Origin: Cellvibrio sp. 79
GTDB taxonomy: Bacteria > Pseudomonadota > Gammaproteobacteria > Pseudomonadales > Cellvibrionaceae
Assembly: GCA_003056245.1 (NCBI GenBank)
Contig: MVDH01000003.1
Coordinates: 1,537,331-1,601,330, forward strand
Length of the DNA: 64,000 nt
Direction of reading: 5' to 3'
Shown here: piece by piece, positions 35,692-44,249 of the stretch
Layout of the letters: the number at the start of each line of letters is the position of its first letter
Numbering within the stretch: the first letter of the stretch is position 1
The notes under the pieces: generated by a model
Told to the model about the DNA's origin: nothing
Seen by the model: only the letters and a program-made list of their open reading frames with translations
Databases searched by the model: none
Made by a program: the position numbers and the translations under genes

Positions 35692-36326
35692 TCGCATTAC
35701 TCGCTGGAGTTTCCAGTGTTAGCAGTTTTGCGTTTGCTCAGGAAGACGATGAGCAGGACGATGATGAACTCGGGCAAATTATTGCGCCCGACATCAAACG
35801 CCGCACAATTAAAGAAGATGATCTCGATAGTGAAAACTTTGAGATGGGGGCGTTTTTCGGTTTGCTCAGCGTAGAAGACTTTGGTGCGAATGATGTGCAG
35901 GGAATTACCTTTGCTTATCACGTCACTGAAGATCTTTTTGTTGAAGCGGCCTATGCGGTCAGCAAAACCGAAAAAACCAGTTACGAATTATTGAGTGGTG
36001 GTGTTGAGTTGTTAACGGAAGATCAACGCGATATCAGCTATTACAATGTGTCCCTCGGCTACAACTTTTTGCACGGTCAGGTATATATCTCGGATAAGTG
36101 GAGCTTTAACAATCACTTTTATCTCACCCTCGGTGGCGGCAATACGGATTTTGCCGAAAAAGATTATTTCACTACCACCATTGGAGCGGGGCTGCGCTTT
36201 TACGCAACCGATTGGTTCGCGCTGGATTTAAGCATGCGTGGCCACAGCTTTGAGCACGAATTATTTGGCGAAACCAAGCGCGTAACCAATCTGGAATCGC
36301 GTCTCGGTTTATCGTTGTTTTTCTAA
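35661..36326 (+). CDS. Outer-membrane beta-barrel protein
   Basis: A 221-residue protein with a signal peptide (cleavage near SFAFAQED, residue 27), an acidic stretch directly after it (EDDEQDDDELG) and then alternating beta strands ending in LSLFF, the outer-membrane signal. It resembles the barrel half of the preceding protein in length and strand pattern, so the two may be distant paralogues. ATG at 35661 lies inside the end of that gene and has AGAGG upstream. The acidic N-terminus could bind metal ions or a partner. The two barrels and the later DUF3570 protein give the operon three outer-membrane proteins. Confidence 0.78.
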   Translation: METWFQRLFLIALLAGVSSVSSFAFAQEDDEQDDDELGQIIAPDIKRRTIKEDDLDSENFEMGAFFGLLSVEDFGANDVQGITFAYHVTEDLFVEAAYAVSKTEKTSYELLSGGVELLTEDQRDISYYNVSLGYNFLHGQVYISDKWSFNNHFYLTLGGGNTDFAEKDYFTTTIGAGLRFYATDWFALDLSMRGHSFEHELFGETKRVTNLESRLGLSLFF

Positions 36327-36353
36327 TTTTTTTACTGAATGGCGGAGTTGATT

Positions 36354-36845
36354 ATGTCATTGCAAAAAATGTTTTCACGTTTTGCGCTTGTTGTTTCCCT
36401 GGCTGTTTTATCGCTGCAAGCAAGCGCTGATCCAGCGCCGGATTTCACCTTGCAAAGTAGCACCGGTGAAAATGTTCGTCTCGCCGAGCAGCGTGGGCAA
36501 GTGGTGATGTTGAACTTCTGGGCTTCCTGGTGCGGCCCATGCCGTAAAGAAATGCCATTGCTCGACGCAATGTACCAACGTTACAGCAGCGCCGGTTTTG
36601 TGCTTTACGGCGTGAATGTAGAAGAAGACAACACCGATGCAAAAAAATTATTGAAGGAGTTGGGCGTAACATTCCCGGTGTTATTCGACACCGAAAGTAA
36701 AGCCAGCAGTTTGTACAGCGTTGATGCAATGCCAACGACGGTCGTGATCGATAAAAAAGGTCAGGTTCGCTATGTAAATCGCGGCTACAAAGACGGTGAC
36801 GAAAATAAATACCGCGACCAAATCCGTGAGTTGATTAAAGAATGA
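36354..36845 (+). CDS. TlpA/ResA-like periplasmic thioredoxin
   Basis: A 163-residue thioredoxin-fold protein. The signal peptide ends near LQASADPAP. The active site FWASWCGPCRKEM (near residue 60) is the CxxC of TlpA/ResA-type reductases, and the cis-proline region is VDAMPTTVVID. By family knowledge these proteins keep cysteines of secreted proteins reduced, for example for haem or metal attachment. That fits an operon with CXXCH proteins and a Cys-tailed lipoprotein. ATG at 36354 follows GGCGGAG; an upstream in-frame ATG would remove that site. It overlaps the DUF4266 gene by four bases (ATGA). Confidence 0.9.
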   Translation: MSLQKMFSRFALVVSLAVLSLQASADPAPDFTLQSSTGENVRLAEQRGQVVMLNFWASWCGPCRKEMPLLDAMYQRYSSAGFVLYGVNVEEDNTDAKKLLKELGVTFPVLFDTESKASSLYSVDAMPTTVVIDKKGQVRYVNRGYKDGDENKYRDQIRELIKE

Positions 36846-37066
36846 TTGTACGCCGCCTCTTTTTATTGGCATTGCTCGCAAGCCTCATTGGTTGCAGTTC
36901 GATTAAGCCTTGGGTAAAACCCTATGAGCGGCAACGAATTGCAGATGAAATCATGAGCTTTGAACGCGACCCTATTGCCAATTCCTATCTGCATCACGTG
37001 TATGACGCGCGCGAAGCAGCGCGCGGTGGAGATGGTGCATCGGGAGGTGGCTGTGGCTGTAATTAA
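36842..37066 (+). CDS. Small DUF4266-type lipoprotein with a Cys-rich C-terminal tail
   Basis: Only 74 residues: a lipoprotein signal (lipobox LIGC near residue 18), a conserved-looking core (PWVKPYERQRIADEIMSFERDPIANSYLHHVYDAREAARGG) and the tail GGDGASGGGCGCN. The core matches DUF4266. A mature protein of about 57 residues that ends in two closely spaced cysteines after a glycine-rich arm suggests a metal or cofactor site, or a site for post-translational modification; no activity is known. It overlaps both its neighbours: the TlpA stop by four bases and the DUF3570 start by 14, so all three should be made together. Confidence 0.85.
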   Translation: MIVRRLFLLALLASLIGCSSIKPWVKPYERQRIADEIMSFERDPIANSYLHHVYDAREAARGGDGASGGGCGCN

Positions 37067-38231
37067 TCGTGCATTGATTTTGTTGCTGCTGATTGTTCAA
37101 TCCGCAGTGGCAGCAGTATTACCTGACGAGCGCATTGATGTGCTTTACCATGGCTATGATGGCGGCGGCGCAAAAATTGATGGCCCATCAATATTGGTAC
37201 GCAAAAATATCGGAGCCTCCGTTTCTGTTGCTGCAAATTATTATGTCGATACGGTAAGTAGCGCATCGATTGACGTGGTAACCCAAGGCAGCAAATATGC
37301 AGAAGAGCGCAAAGAAACCGGTGTGAATGGCCAGTACCTGATTGATCGCTCAACCATCTCTTTGGGTTATGTCAGCAGTAAAGAAAATGATTACGATGCG
37401 ACTACTTACAGTTTTGGTATCGACCAAAGTTTTTTCGGTGATCTAACCACGCTTGGTTTTGGTGTCAGTTTTGGTGAGGATGTGGTTGGCCAGAATATCG
37501 ATCCTACTTACCAGCGCGATTTGCAACGGCGCAAATACAGTATCAATGCGTCGCAAATTGTGACTAAAAATTTGCTCATGTCCCTCAGTATTGATACGGC
37601 AACGGATCAATGCCTGAATTTAGCGGAAGAAGATAGTTGTTTAAATAATCCTTATCGTAGCTATCGTTTTATGGACGAAAGAACCAACCTATCCGGCTTG
37701 AGAAAGGAACGTTACCCGCATACCCGCAATAGTGATGCGATTGGGCTGCGTGGCATTTATCACTTGCCCTGGAGTGGATCTGTTCGTGGTGAATATCGGA
37801 CCTTCTCCGATAGTTGGGGGGTTGAATCTGAAAACTATGAAATACGTTATACACACAGCTATAACAATTCATGGATTTTTGAAACAAAGGTTCGTGTCTA
37901 CGATCAAACCGCCGCAGATTTTTATGCTGACGTTTTTCCTTTTGATAATCCCCAGAATTTTAAAGCAAGGGATAAAGAATTAAGTACATTCAGTTCGCTC
38001 GTTTATGGTTTGGGTGTCACCTACAAATTGCCAACGGGAACTGTCCCATGGTTTGAAAAATCCAGTGTAAATTTATATTGGGATCATTTTGATATTGACT
38101 ACGATAACTTCCGCGATGCGCGTTTATCTGTTGGTAAGGGTAGCGAGCCCCCGGCATATGAGGTTGGTGAAGAACCGCTTTATAGTTTGCAGGCGGATGT
38201 GATTCGGTTGTATTTCTCCTTCTGGTTCTAA
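37053..38231 (+). CDS. DUF3570 outer-membrane beta-barrel protein
   Basis: A 392-residue exported protein. I choose GTG at 37053, inside the DUF4266 gene, because a GGGAGG ribosome site lies five bases before it and the sequence then opens with a signal peptide (RALILLLLIVQSAVAAV). The rest is alternating strands typical of a 14- to 16-stranded barrel, with DERIDVLYHGYDGGGAKIDGPSILVRK at the start and RLYFSFWF at the end (outer-membrane signal). It matches DUF3570, a family found beside DUF4266. Role unknown; an exit port or anchor for the small Cys-tailed lipoprotein is a reasonable guess. A terminator follows directly. Confidence 0.88.
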   Translation: MAVINRALILLLLIVQSAVAAVLPDERIDVLYHGYDGGGAKIDGPSILVRKNIGASVSVAANYYVDTVSSASIDVVTQGSKYAEERKETGVNGQYLIDRSTISLGYVSSKENDYDATTYSFGIDQSFFGDLTTLGFGVSFGEDVVGQNIDPTYQRDLQRRKYSINASQIVTKNLLMSLSIDTATDQCLNLAEEDSCLNNPYRSYRFMDERTNLSGLRKERYPHTRNSDAIGLRGIYHLPWSGSVRGEYRTFSDSWGVESENYEIRYTHSYNNSWIFETKVRVYDQTAADFYADVFPFDNPQNFKARDKELSTFSSLVYGLGVTYKLPTGTVPWFEKSSVNLYWDHFDIDYDNFRDARLSVGKGSEPPAYEVGEEPLYSLQADVIRLYFSFWF

Positions 38232-38234
38232 ATT

Positions 38235-38261
38235 AAAAACGCGGCAATTGCCGCGTTTTTT
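38235..38261 (+). terminator. Rho-independent terminator of the HzsA-like operon
   Basis: AAAAACGCGGCAATTGCCGCGTTTTTT is a near-perfect self-complementary stem with an A-run and T-run, starting four bases after the DUF3570 stop. Confidence 0.93.
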
Positions 38262-38770
38262 GTCTTCAATAAATAGCCTTTAAGAAGTGAAGTGTATTGC
38301 TGGTTTCATCAACAGCCTTGTATTGCACAAATTCCATGCCGATAGTATAAGCAACAATCCTTCATTTGTTCGTGATCTAAATTCGTAGTGCATGTGCACC
38401 ATTGCGATAAGCAATCTATATCGGGTAGCTTTTCAGCACTAGTCAATGTCTCACATGAAGCGCAGATATTGACTATTAAAAGCTAATAATTATACCGAGT
38501 ATGCTGCCCGCCCTAACTAGTGACTGCTTTAATTTACCGCTAAATTTTTCAGTCAATTCAAGCTTTGAAACAAACATTGTTGCTTGGCCAGTATTGATCT
38601 GAGATCGAAATAATCTGCTGGTCGTAGCTAAAAAATTGGATGCTTTAATCGCATCCTCTCAAAAGAAATTTAATTACGACACAAACGAATTGGTAAAAAA
38701 CAGAGTGTACGCTCACCACTTTTGCGATAAAACCATCAACCTCAACTGAATTGTTTTCATGGAGAGAATT
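38262..38770. other. AT-rich region before the truncated Rhs gene
   Basis: About 500 bases without a supported gene. On the minus strand a 57-codon open stretch (38309-38482) is unusually rich in cysteine but has no start codon. The right end holds the leader of the Rhs gene with a GGAGAG ribosome site. This marks the left edge of the mobile region. Confidence 0.4.
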
Positions 38771-40372
38771 ATGATTAACAAAATTAGGTGCATTATTTTC
38801 GGACTATGTTTCGCATTCGCATTGCAAGCTCATGCGGCTGTCTGTCCGATTTCGGGACCAATATATACCTGCGCTGGAGGGTTGTGCAGTGGCCAATCGC
38901 CCTGTCCCCTATTTGGTGACATAACCACTTACCAGCAATGCTCTGAAGCGGGGTGGAACAATCCATTTGCTGGAAGTATCTCTTTTACAGGTGTTTCGCC
39001 CGAGCCAGGTATTGAGAGCAATAAGTTCATTAGGCTTGACTGGAATTCGCAATGGAATGGTGCATTTCACTCTTCTTTATTCCAGAGTTGCGATGACGAA
39101 TGGGTTGCTGTCGTGCCCCGGGATGCTCCTCCTATCTCTTGTACCGTTGGTAATCCTGTAGATCCCAGTTCTGGTGCAAAGATTCAACAAGAAATTGATG
39201 TCAGCTCTCATGGTATGAACCAAGTCGGATTTGCTAGAAACTATAGTAATACAAATAAATTGGTTGATGGCTTTTGGTCAGGTTCACACCAAAAATCGTT
39301 ACGTATCATTGATCCAAAAAAAACCGAAACCATATGGGAGAAAAGTTCACCTTATGCTGATAAGGCAACAGCATGCACCAGCGGTTTTAGCGATCTAAAA
39401 ACAAAAATTAGTGATAGTTGGACTCTGGGGACATCAGCTCGATATATCAATAATGTTTGCCAAATTGTACGCAATAACAAAGTTATTAGAACGATTGCTA
39501 TCTTGCCCAATTCAAACAGTATTGAGGTTAGTTTAAGGCCTGGCGCAATCCAATTAGTTCGCGAGAATGGCAGCATTCTAAATTTTGGATTGGGAGGTAA
39601 TAAGCAATTTGTAGGCGTGAGTGGTGAGAGCGGTCAATTAATTTCTGTAGCCAATGCTGCTCCTATCGCTTGGCGATACAAAGCACCGAATGGCGACGTT
39701 GAAAATTACAATGCGAGTGGAAAACTCTTATCCATCACCGCCAGTAACGGCATGAAACAAGAGTTTTTTTACGATGCGACAAGTGGACTCTTAACGCGCG
39801 TAAAAGATTCCACTAATCGCGAATTACTATTTTCCTACACCGGAAATCAAATCAGCAGCGTGACTGTTGATGGTAATAAAACAACCAGCTACACCTATAA
39901 CGCATCCGGTTTAATAACCCAAGTCACTCGCCCCGATAACACAACCCGCACTTACCATTATGAAGACGCTCGCTTTCCTTCTTACCTGACAGGCATTACG
40001 GATGAGCGCGGCAAGCGCTATGCAACATGGACTTACGATGCACAAGGGCGCGCAATCTCCAGCGAGCACGCCGGTGGAGCTGATAAAACATTATTAAGCT
40101 TTAACACCGATGGTAGTACAACAGTTACCAATGCATTAAATAAACAAACCATTTATCGTTTCGATGATATTGCCGGCGCACGTCGTGTAGTAAAAGTGGA
40201 AGGGCAGCCCACTGCAAACTGCGCCGGTGCAAATCAGGATTACACCTACACCAATGAAGGTTGGCTCTCCAGCGAGAGTATCAATGCAGCACACAGTGGC
40301 GGAATCGTTCGTAGTAGTGATGAATTTGTTGTAATGACATTGGAGCGAAGGGACGATGTTGTTCAGCATTGA
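38771..40372 (+). pseudogene. Rhs/YD-repeat protein, N-terminal part only (3' end replaced by an intron)
   Basis: About 510 residues of an exported Rhs-type protein: a signal peptide (FALQAHAAV), a DUF6531-like segment (GNPVDPSSGAKIQQEIDVSSHGMNQVGFARNYSNTNK near residue 135), then YD-type repeats such as SYTYNASGLITQVTRPDNTTRTYHYED. Rhs proteins usually run past 1000 residues to a conserved core and a variable toxin end; here the repeats stop near base 40300. The last 20-25 codons (GGIVRSSDEFVVMTLERRDDVVQH) look like translated group II intron RNA, not Rhs. So the gene was cut by the intron junction and the toxin end is lost. ATG at 38771 follows GGAGAG. Confidence 0.82.
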
Positions 40373-40408
40373 TTGAACCAACAACCGCAAGGCAGGATTC
40401 AACAATCA

Positions 40409-41617
40409 ATGCACAGTTACAGTATATCGAAGCAGTTGGTACATGCAGCGTGGCTGAAAGTAAAAGCGAATTCCGGTGTTGCCGGTGCTGATAATATTAG
40501 CATCGGGATGTTTGAAAATAATTTGGAAAATGAGCTGTATAAACTCTGGAACCGAATGAGTTCAGGCAGCTACATTGCACCACCGGTAAAGCGCGTGGAA
40601 ATCGCCAAGTCGGATGGAAAGCTGCGTCCATTGGGCATACCCACGGTGGCAGATCGTGTGGCGCAGATGGTGGTCAAGATGACACTTGAGCCAGAATGGG
40701 ATTATAAATTTCATTCATCCTCGTTCGGCTATCGGCCCAAACGCAGCGCTCATCACGCAGTGCAAGCGGCGAAAATCAATTGCTGGAAATATTCATGGGT
40801 CATTGATCTGGATATCAAAGGGTTCTTTGATAATTTGAATCACGATCAGCTCCAACGTTTTGTTGCACAGGCAACAGAAAGCCCATGGTGCAAACTCTAT
40901 ATCAAACGCTGGATCAGTGCCGGTGTGAAAATGCCAAGCGGTGAAATTCAACAAGCAGAAAAAGGAACACCACAAGGCGGAGTCATTAGTCCGCTGTTGG
41001 CGAATCTTTATCTGCATAAAGTATTTGATAGCTGGATGCAAAAATATTTTCCACAAAATCCGTTCGAGCGCTATGCCGACGATATTGTTTGTCATTGTCG
41101 AAGCGAACCAGAAGCTGAGCAGCTGCTTAGTGCTATTGCACAGCGGATGCAACAATTTGATTTAACACTGCACCCTGAGAAAACCAAAATCGTATACTGT
41201 GGCCGACGCAAAATAGAAAGAGCCAAAGCGCAATCGTTTGACTTTCTGGGCTTCACCTTCCGGCGAAGAACCGTGAAGCGCAAAGACGGCAAACTGGTTC
41301 CGGGTTTTGTACCGGCCATCAGCAACAAGGCCAGGAAAACAATTGTAAAAACCATGAGAGAGTGGAACGTGAGGCGACTGAGTATGTTATCGATAATAAC
41401 GCTCAGCAAAAAGCTCAATCCGCAAATCAGAGGATGGCTAAACTACTACGGCGCTTTTTACCCTTCGGCACTGCAAGGCATTCGAGAAGCGATTGAATGC
41501 CGATTAACGAAGTGGGTAAAAGGAAAATATCCACAGAAGCGTAGCAAACGACTGAAAGCCTACTCATGGTTAAAGCAAATCAAACAGTGGCGACCGACCC
41601 TGTTTGCGCACTGGTGA
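40409..41617 (+). CDS. ltrA: Group II intron reverse transcriptase/maturase
   Basis: A 402-residue intron-encoded protein counted from ATG 40409 (a TTG at 40373 would add 12). Reverse transcriptase blocks are clear: KPLGIPTVADRVAQ-like LRPLGIPTVADRV, the VIDLDIKGFFDNLNH block near residue 130, GTPQGGVISPLLANLYL near 185, and the catalytic YADDIV near 220. A maturase region (RGWLNYYG near 340) follows. There is no HNH endonuclease domain at the end, as in group IIC-type and some other introns. The protein looks intact, so it could act in trans even though the intron RNA is truncated. Confidence 0.93.
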   Translation: MHSYSISKQLVHAAWLKVKANSGVAGADNISIGMFENNLENELYKLWNRMSSGSYIAPPVKRVEIAKSDGKLRPLGIPTVADRVAQMVVKMTLEPEWDYKFHSSSFGYRPKRSAHHAVQAAKINCWKYSWVIDLDIKGFFDNLNHDQLQRFVAQATESPWCKLYIKRWISAGVKMPSGEIQQAEKGTPQGGVISPLLANLYLHKVFDSWMQKYFPQNPFERYADDIVCHCRSEPEAEQLLSAIAQRMQQFDLTLHPEKTKIVYCGRRKIERAKAQSFDFLGFTFRRRTVKRKDGKLVPGFVPAISNKARKTIVKTMREWNVRRLSMLSIITLSKKLNPQIRGWLNYYGAFYPSALQGIREAIECRLTKWVKGKYPQKRSKRLKAYSWLKQIKQWRPTLFAHW

Positions 41618-41643
41618 TGAATTGCTGATAATTGGAATAACAA

Positions 41644-41684
41644 GAGCCGTATGACGCGAGAGTGTCACGTACGGTTCTGTGAGG
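41644..41684 (+). ncRNA. Group II intron domain V
   Basis: GAGCCGTA and TACGGTTC pair around an internal GACGCGAGAGTGTCACG part, then GTGAGGGG: the conserved catalytic domain V hairpin of bacterial group II introns, 27 bases after the maturase stop. Confidence 0.85.
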
Positions 41685-41716
41685 GGCTGATGGGGAGGTT
41701 CCGTTGGTCTACTCGA

Positions 41717-41796
41717 CTCGGCTCTTTGTGGTTTTGCTTCGCAAAAGTATTCCTCAAAGCTCCAACTTCCAAACTGCCCCTGCGCTCAGCGTTAGC
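41717..41796 (+). repeat. attC remnant, right half, next to the intron
   Basis: The CTTTGTGGTTTTGCTTCGC and AACTGCCCCTGCGCTCAGCGTTAG segments match the right halves of the other attC sites downstream. The left half is absent and the intron 3' end takes its place. Confidence 0.7.
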
Positions 41797-41801
41797 CAAA
41801 A

Positions 41802-42200
41802 ATGAAACTAAAAATTGTATTAATTCTGATAGTTTTTTGGGTGCTTACCGGCTGCGCTACAAAGCCCGAGCGAGTTTCAATTAATAAAGTAATTGAGAGT
41901 CCCGATAGCTTCAATGGAAAGGTCCTCACAATTGAAGGTTTTGCCTATCTTGATATTGAAACCAAGCTTATATGTTCAGCTCCTGAAGAGTTGAATCAAT
42001 GTCTGTGGCTGCAAATACCAAAAAGCTACAAAGAACTTGAATCAAAGTATAAAATTGAAACCGGTTCAAAAAACATTGTTTCAGGTGTTTTTATAGAAAA
42101 AAACCTAAATCCTGAGAAAAGCCCAATAAAGAACGGTGTAATGTCTATACGGTTTGGTCCATATTGGCATGTGCTTCAAAAAGTTAAACTAAAAAAGTAA
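41802..42200 (+). CDS. Cassette gene: small lipoprotein of unknown function
   Basis: A 132-residue protein with a lipobox LTGC at residues 15-18. The mature part is compact with two cysteines (KLICSAPEELNQCLWLQIP) and a FNGKVLTIEGFAYLD segment like OB-fold lipoproteins; the family is not recognised. It begins only six bases after the attC remnant and ends just before attC1, so it is the gene of the first cassette. Exported cassette products are common in chromosomal integrons. Confidence 0.75.
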   Translation: MKLKIVLILIVFWVLTGCATKPERVSINKVIESPDSFNGKVLTIEGFAYLDIETKLICSAPEELNQCLWLQIPKSYKELESKYKIETGSKNIVSGVFIEKNLNPEKSPIKNGVMSIRFGPYWHVLQKVKLKK

Positions 42201-42202
42201 AA

Positions 42203-42314
42203 GGCTAACAAAGCAATCAAACGGATGGTTTTTAAGTTGCACTTTTGCCATTCCGCTTCGCTCCATTTTATGGCAAAAGTGCAACTTAAAAACCACCGTT
42301 TATCGCGGCGTTAT
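42203..42314 (+). repeat. attC site 1
   Basis: Starts GGCTAACAAAGC, ends GCGGCGTTATG. The inner arms GGTTTTTAAGTTGCACTTTTG and its complement are perfect over more than 20 bases around a loop near 42258, so the single strand folds into a long hairpin as attC sites do. Confidence 0.85.
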
Positions 42315-42470
42315 GTATTTAAACTAAAGAGAATCTCATGTCAGGAAGTCTACTTCTAATAGAGCGGCGTCAAGCACGCGGATACTATGCAGGCTTAATA
42401 CGAACTACTTGTTCATATTGAAAGAAGTGAAGGCAAGTTTCCTTGGGAAAATGAATCTTGGCAAAGGAGC

Positions 42471-42722
42471 ATGCCTGAGCTATCCGCATTTCTTTGTAAT
42501 ACTGAAACTGAGTTTAATGGTTCAGAACAAGAGTATGCGCAATTAATACAGCAATTTTCATCATTGGCCAGTGAAAACAAGTGGCTAAATAAATATCTCC
42601 ATGAGTTTGCAGGCAAAGAACAAACACGGTATTTACCTCCCAAACCGCTTAATAAAATGAAAATTGGAATTGGAATATCGGTAGTTGCGGTCGGATTGGT
42701 AATTGGTAGCATACTTTTTTAA
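42471..42722 (+). CDS. Cassette gene, possibly disrupted: small membrane-anchored protein
   Basis: An 83-codon reading frame with a C-terminal transmembrane helix (MKIGIGISVVAVGLVIGSILF). Upstream, the same frame reads sensibly as YELLVHIERSEGKFPWENESWQRS from 42399, but a TAA stop at 42396 separates it from a possible ATG at 42387. So the original gene may have begun at 42387 or earlier and carries a nonsense change, or translation starts at 42471, where AAGGAGC lies too close for a good ribosome site. The family is unknown. It is the second cassette. Confidence 0.5.
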   Translation: MPELSAFLCNTETEFNGSEQEYAQLIQQFSSLASENKWLNKYLHEFAGKEQTRYLPPKPLNKMKIGIGISVVAVGLVIGSILF

Positions 42723-42839
42723 ATCGAGCGAAAGAGTACATAACAAAGTACTGCAACTCGCGCACTTAGTGCGCTGGACAGTTTGTAATTCGCGGCTTTG
42801 TGGTTTTGCTGCGCAAAAGTAATCCACAAAACCACATAT

Positions 42840-44249
42840 ATGGACTCCTCCCATTTGCCAACATCCGTTTCTGATTTTTCAGGATAAGACTGCAACCATA
42901 TATTCGGCTTATTGGTGAGCTTTTTAGCTCTAGCCATGATGGCAATTCGCTCGCACGGTGCCGAACAACTTATCGGCTTTGCTGTTAAGCAGTGAGCCTT
43001 TGTGGTTTTTGGCATTTCAGTGCGTCGGTTTTACCTGATTCCATCAGCAACGTTTGTTACGCAATCGTAAGGTGGTGGTGCTTTTGCCGGTTTACTGATT
43101 AATACATTTCTACCTGTTTTTGAAAATTACTTCTTTCATGCCGTGTTTACATTGCGACTCGATAGTCTTCACCGCGCGTAAGTATCGACCAAATAATACG
43201 TGCGTTTTTATTGGCCATAGCCACGGTGGCAACATTTTTATTGCGTCGGGCAATTAACGCATTAACCCAGGTGCTTCGCTTATCCGTTTTAGTATCACTG
43301 CAGCGCATTGCAGAGCGAGCACCGTGAATTAATAATGTCCGTAAATACTTATCACCGCGCTTGCTGATACTCCCAAGCTTTTCTTTACCGCCACTCGAAT
43401 GCTGTTTTGGTACCAAACCTATCCATGCGGCCATATCGCGACCACTGTTAAACTGTTTGGCATCGCCCACAGCCGTGACGATTGCAGAAGCGCTAATCGG
43501 TCCAAGACCTTCTATTTTCATGATTCGCTGTACTCGCTCATCCTGGGCGCAATGCTGATTTATTTTTTGCAGATAACGCTGAATCCGGATTTCTATTGCA
43601 TTGAGTTCCTCATGAAGATCGAAGAGTATGCCGCGCATTTTTGCTGTTAAGCCATTATCTGCATCTTCGAGCGCCAGAAGTAAGCCGCGACGTGTGGCAG
43701 GTACACCGCTGTGGGCGATGACGATGCCATATTCGGCGAGTAATCCGCGTACTTCATTGGCAAGTGCGGTGCGCGATTTTACAAGCCGATCCCTGACTCG
43801 ATGAATAGTTTGCATATCTTGTTGCTCTTCTGACTTGATAGATACGAAGCGCATAGTGGGTCGTGATACTGCCTCACAGATAGCCTCCGCATCACGCTTG
43901 TCGTTTTTCTGTGACTTCACGTAAGCTTTGACATGTTGTGGCGCCATCGCCTTAACGGTGTGCCCAAGCTTGGCTAGCATGCGAGCCCAATAATGCGCAC
44001 CACCGCAGGCTTCCATACCAATTAACATTGGGGGTTTGTTGGCAAACAATTCCAGAATTTCTGCGCGTTTTAGTTGTTTGCGGAAAACGACTTTTTCATG
44101 CTCGTCTACACCATGTAATTGGAAAACATTCTTTGCCAGATCAATGCCCATTCGTGTAATGTTCATGATGACTCCTCTCTTCTGGTTTGACTGTTGTTAA
44201 CCCATTACAGTCTGGCACATTGATGCCGTTTAAGAAGGGAGGAGTCCAT
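42840..44249 (-). mobile_element. IS110-family (IS1111-type) insertion sequence inside an attC
   Basis: About 1410 bases bounded by a perfect 13-base inverted repeat, ATGGACTCCTCCC on the left and its complement on the right, with no evident target duplication. The single gene is an IS110-type transposase. IS1111-subgroup elements with such subterminal repeats are known to target attC sites; here the element splits attC 2. The outermost bases are not certain. Confidence 0.85.
43147..44166 (-). CDS. IS110-family transposase
   Basis: A 339-residue DEDD-type transposase. The N-terminus MNITRMGIDLAKNVFQLHGVDE carries the first acidic residue, and GMEACGGAHYWARMLAKLGH and KNDKRDAEAICEAV the next ones. 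The C-terminal transposase_20 domain has KIEGLGPISASAIVTAVGDAKQFNSGRDMAAWIGLVPKQHSSGGK with the conserved serine region. It looks complete and could be active. About 60 bases separate its start from the right terminal repeat. It lies opposite to the cassette genes. Confidence 0.95.
   Translation of the reverse strand: MNITRMGIDLAKNVFQLHGVDEHEKVVFRKQLKRAEILELFANKPPMLIGMEACGGAHYWARMLAKLGHTVKAMAPQHVKAYVKSQKNDKRDAEAICEAVSRPTMRFVSIKSEEQQDMQTIHRVRDRLVKSRTALANEVRGLLAEYGIVIAHSGVPATRRGLLLALEDADNGLTAKMRGILFDLHEELNAIEIRIQRYLQKINQHCAQDERVQRIMKIEGLGPISASAIVTAVGDAKQFNSGRDMAAWIGLVPKQHSSGGKEKLGSISKRGDKYLRTLLIHGARSAMRCSDTKTDKRSTWVNALIARRNKNVATVAMANKNARIIWSILTRGEDYRVAM

Larger units (their letters stand above)
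40300..41716 (+). mobile_element. Group II intron, truncated at its 5' end
   Basis: The element has a reverse transcriptase gene, followed by a clear domain V hairpin and a domain VI-like stretch (GCTGATGGGGAGGTTCCGTT) ending near 41716. Complete bacterial introns have about 400-600 bases of RNA domains I-III before the protein gene; here only about 70-110 bases lie between the last Rhs repeat and the protein. That short part (GGAGCGAAGGG and neighbours) resembles the RNA just before domain IV in related introns. So most of the ribozyme is missing and self-splicing is unlikely. The 3' end abuts an attC remnant, as expected for attC-targeting introns. Exact ends are approximate. Confidence 0.75.

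Noticed and set aside
38309-38482. Cysteine-rich 57-codon open stretch on the minus strand
   Set aside because: It holds about ten cysteines but has no start codon after the preceding stop and no ribosome site; likely chance or a fragment.
38771-41617. Rhs gene considered as an active toxin-immunity locus
   Set aside because: The C-terminal core and toxin are missing and the frame runs into intron sequence; the next gene is a reverse transcriptase, not an immunity gene.
40409-41617. Reverse transcriptase considered as a retron or defence RT
   Set aside because: Maturase region, domain V hairpin and attC context identify a group II intron protein.
42220-42300. Long palindrome considered as a terminator
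   Set aside because: It has no T-run, has a large loop, and its ends match the attC pattern.
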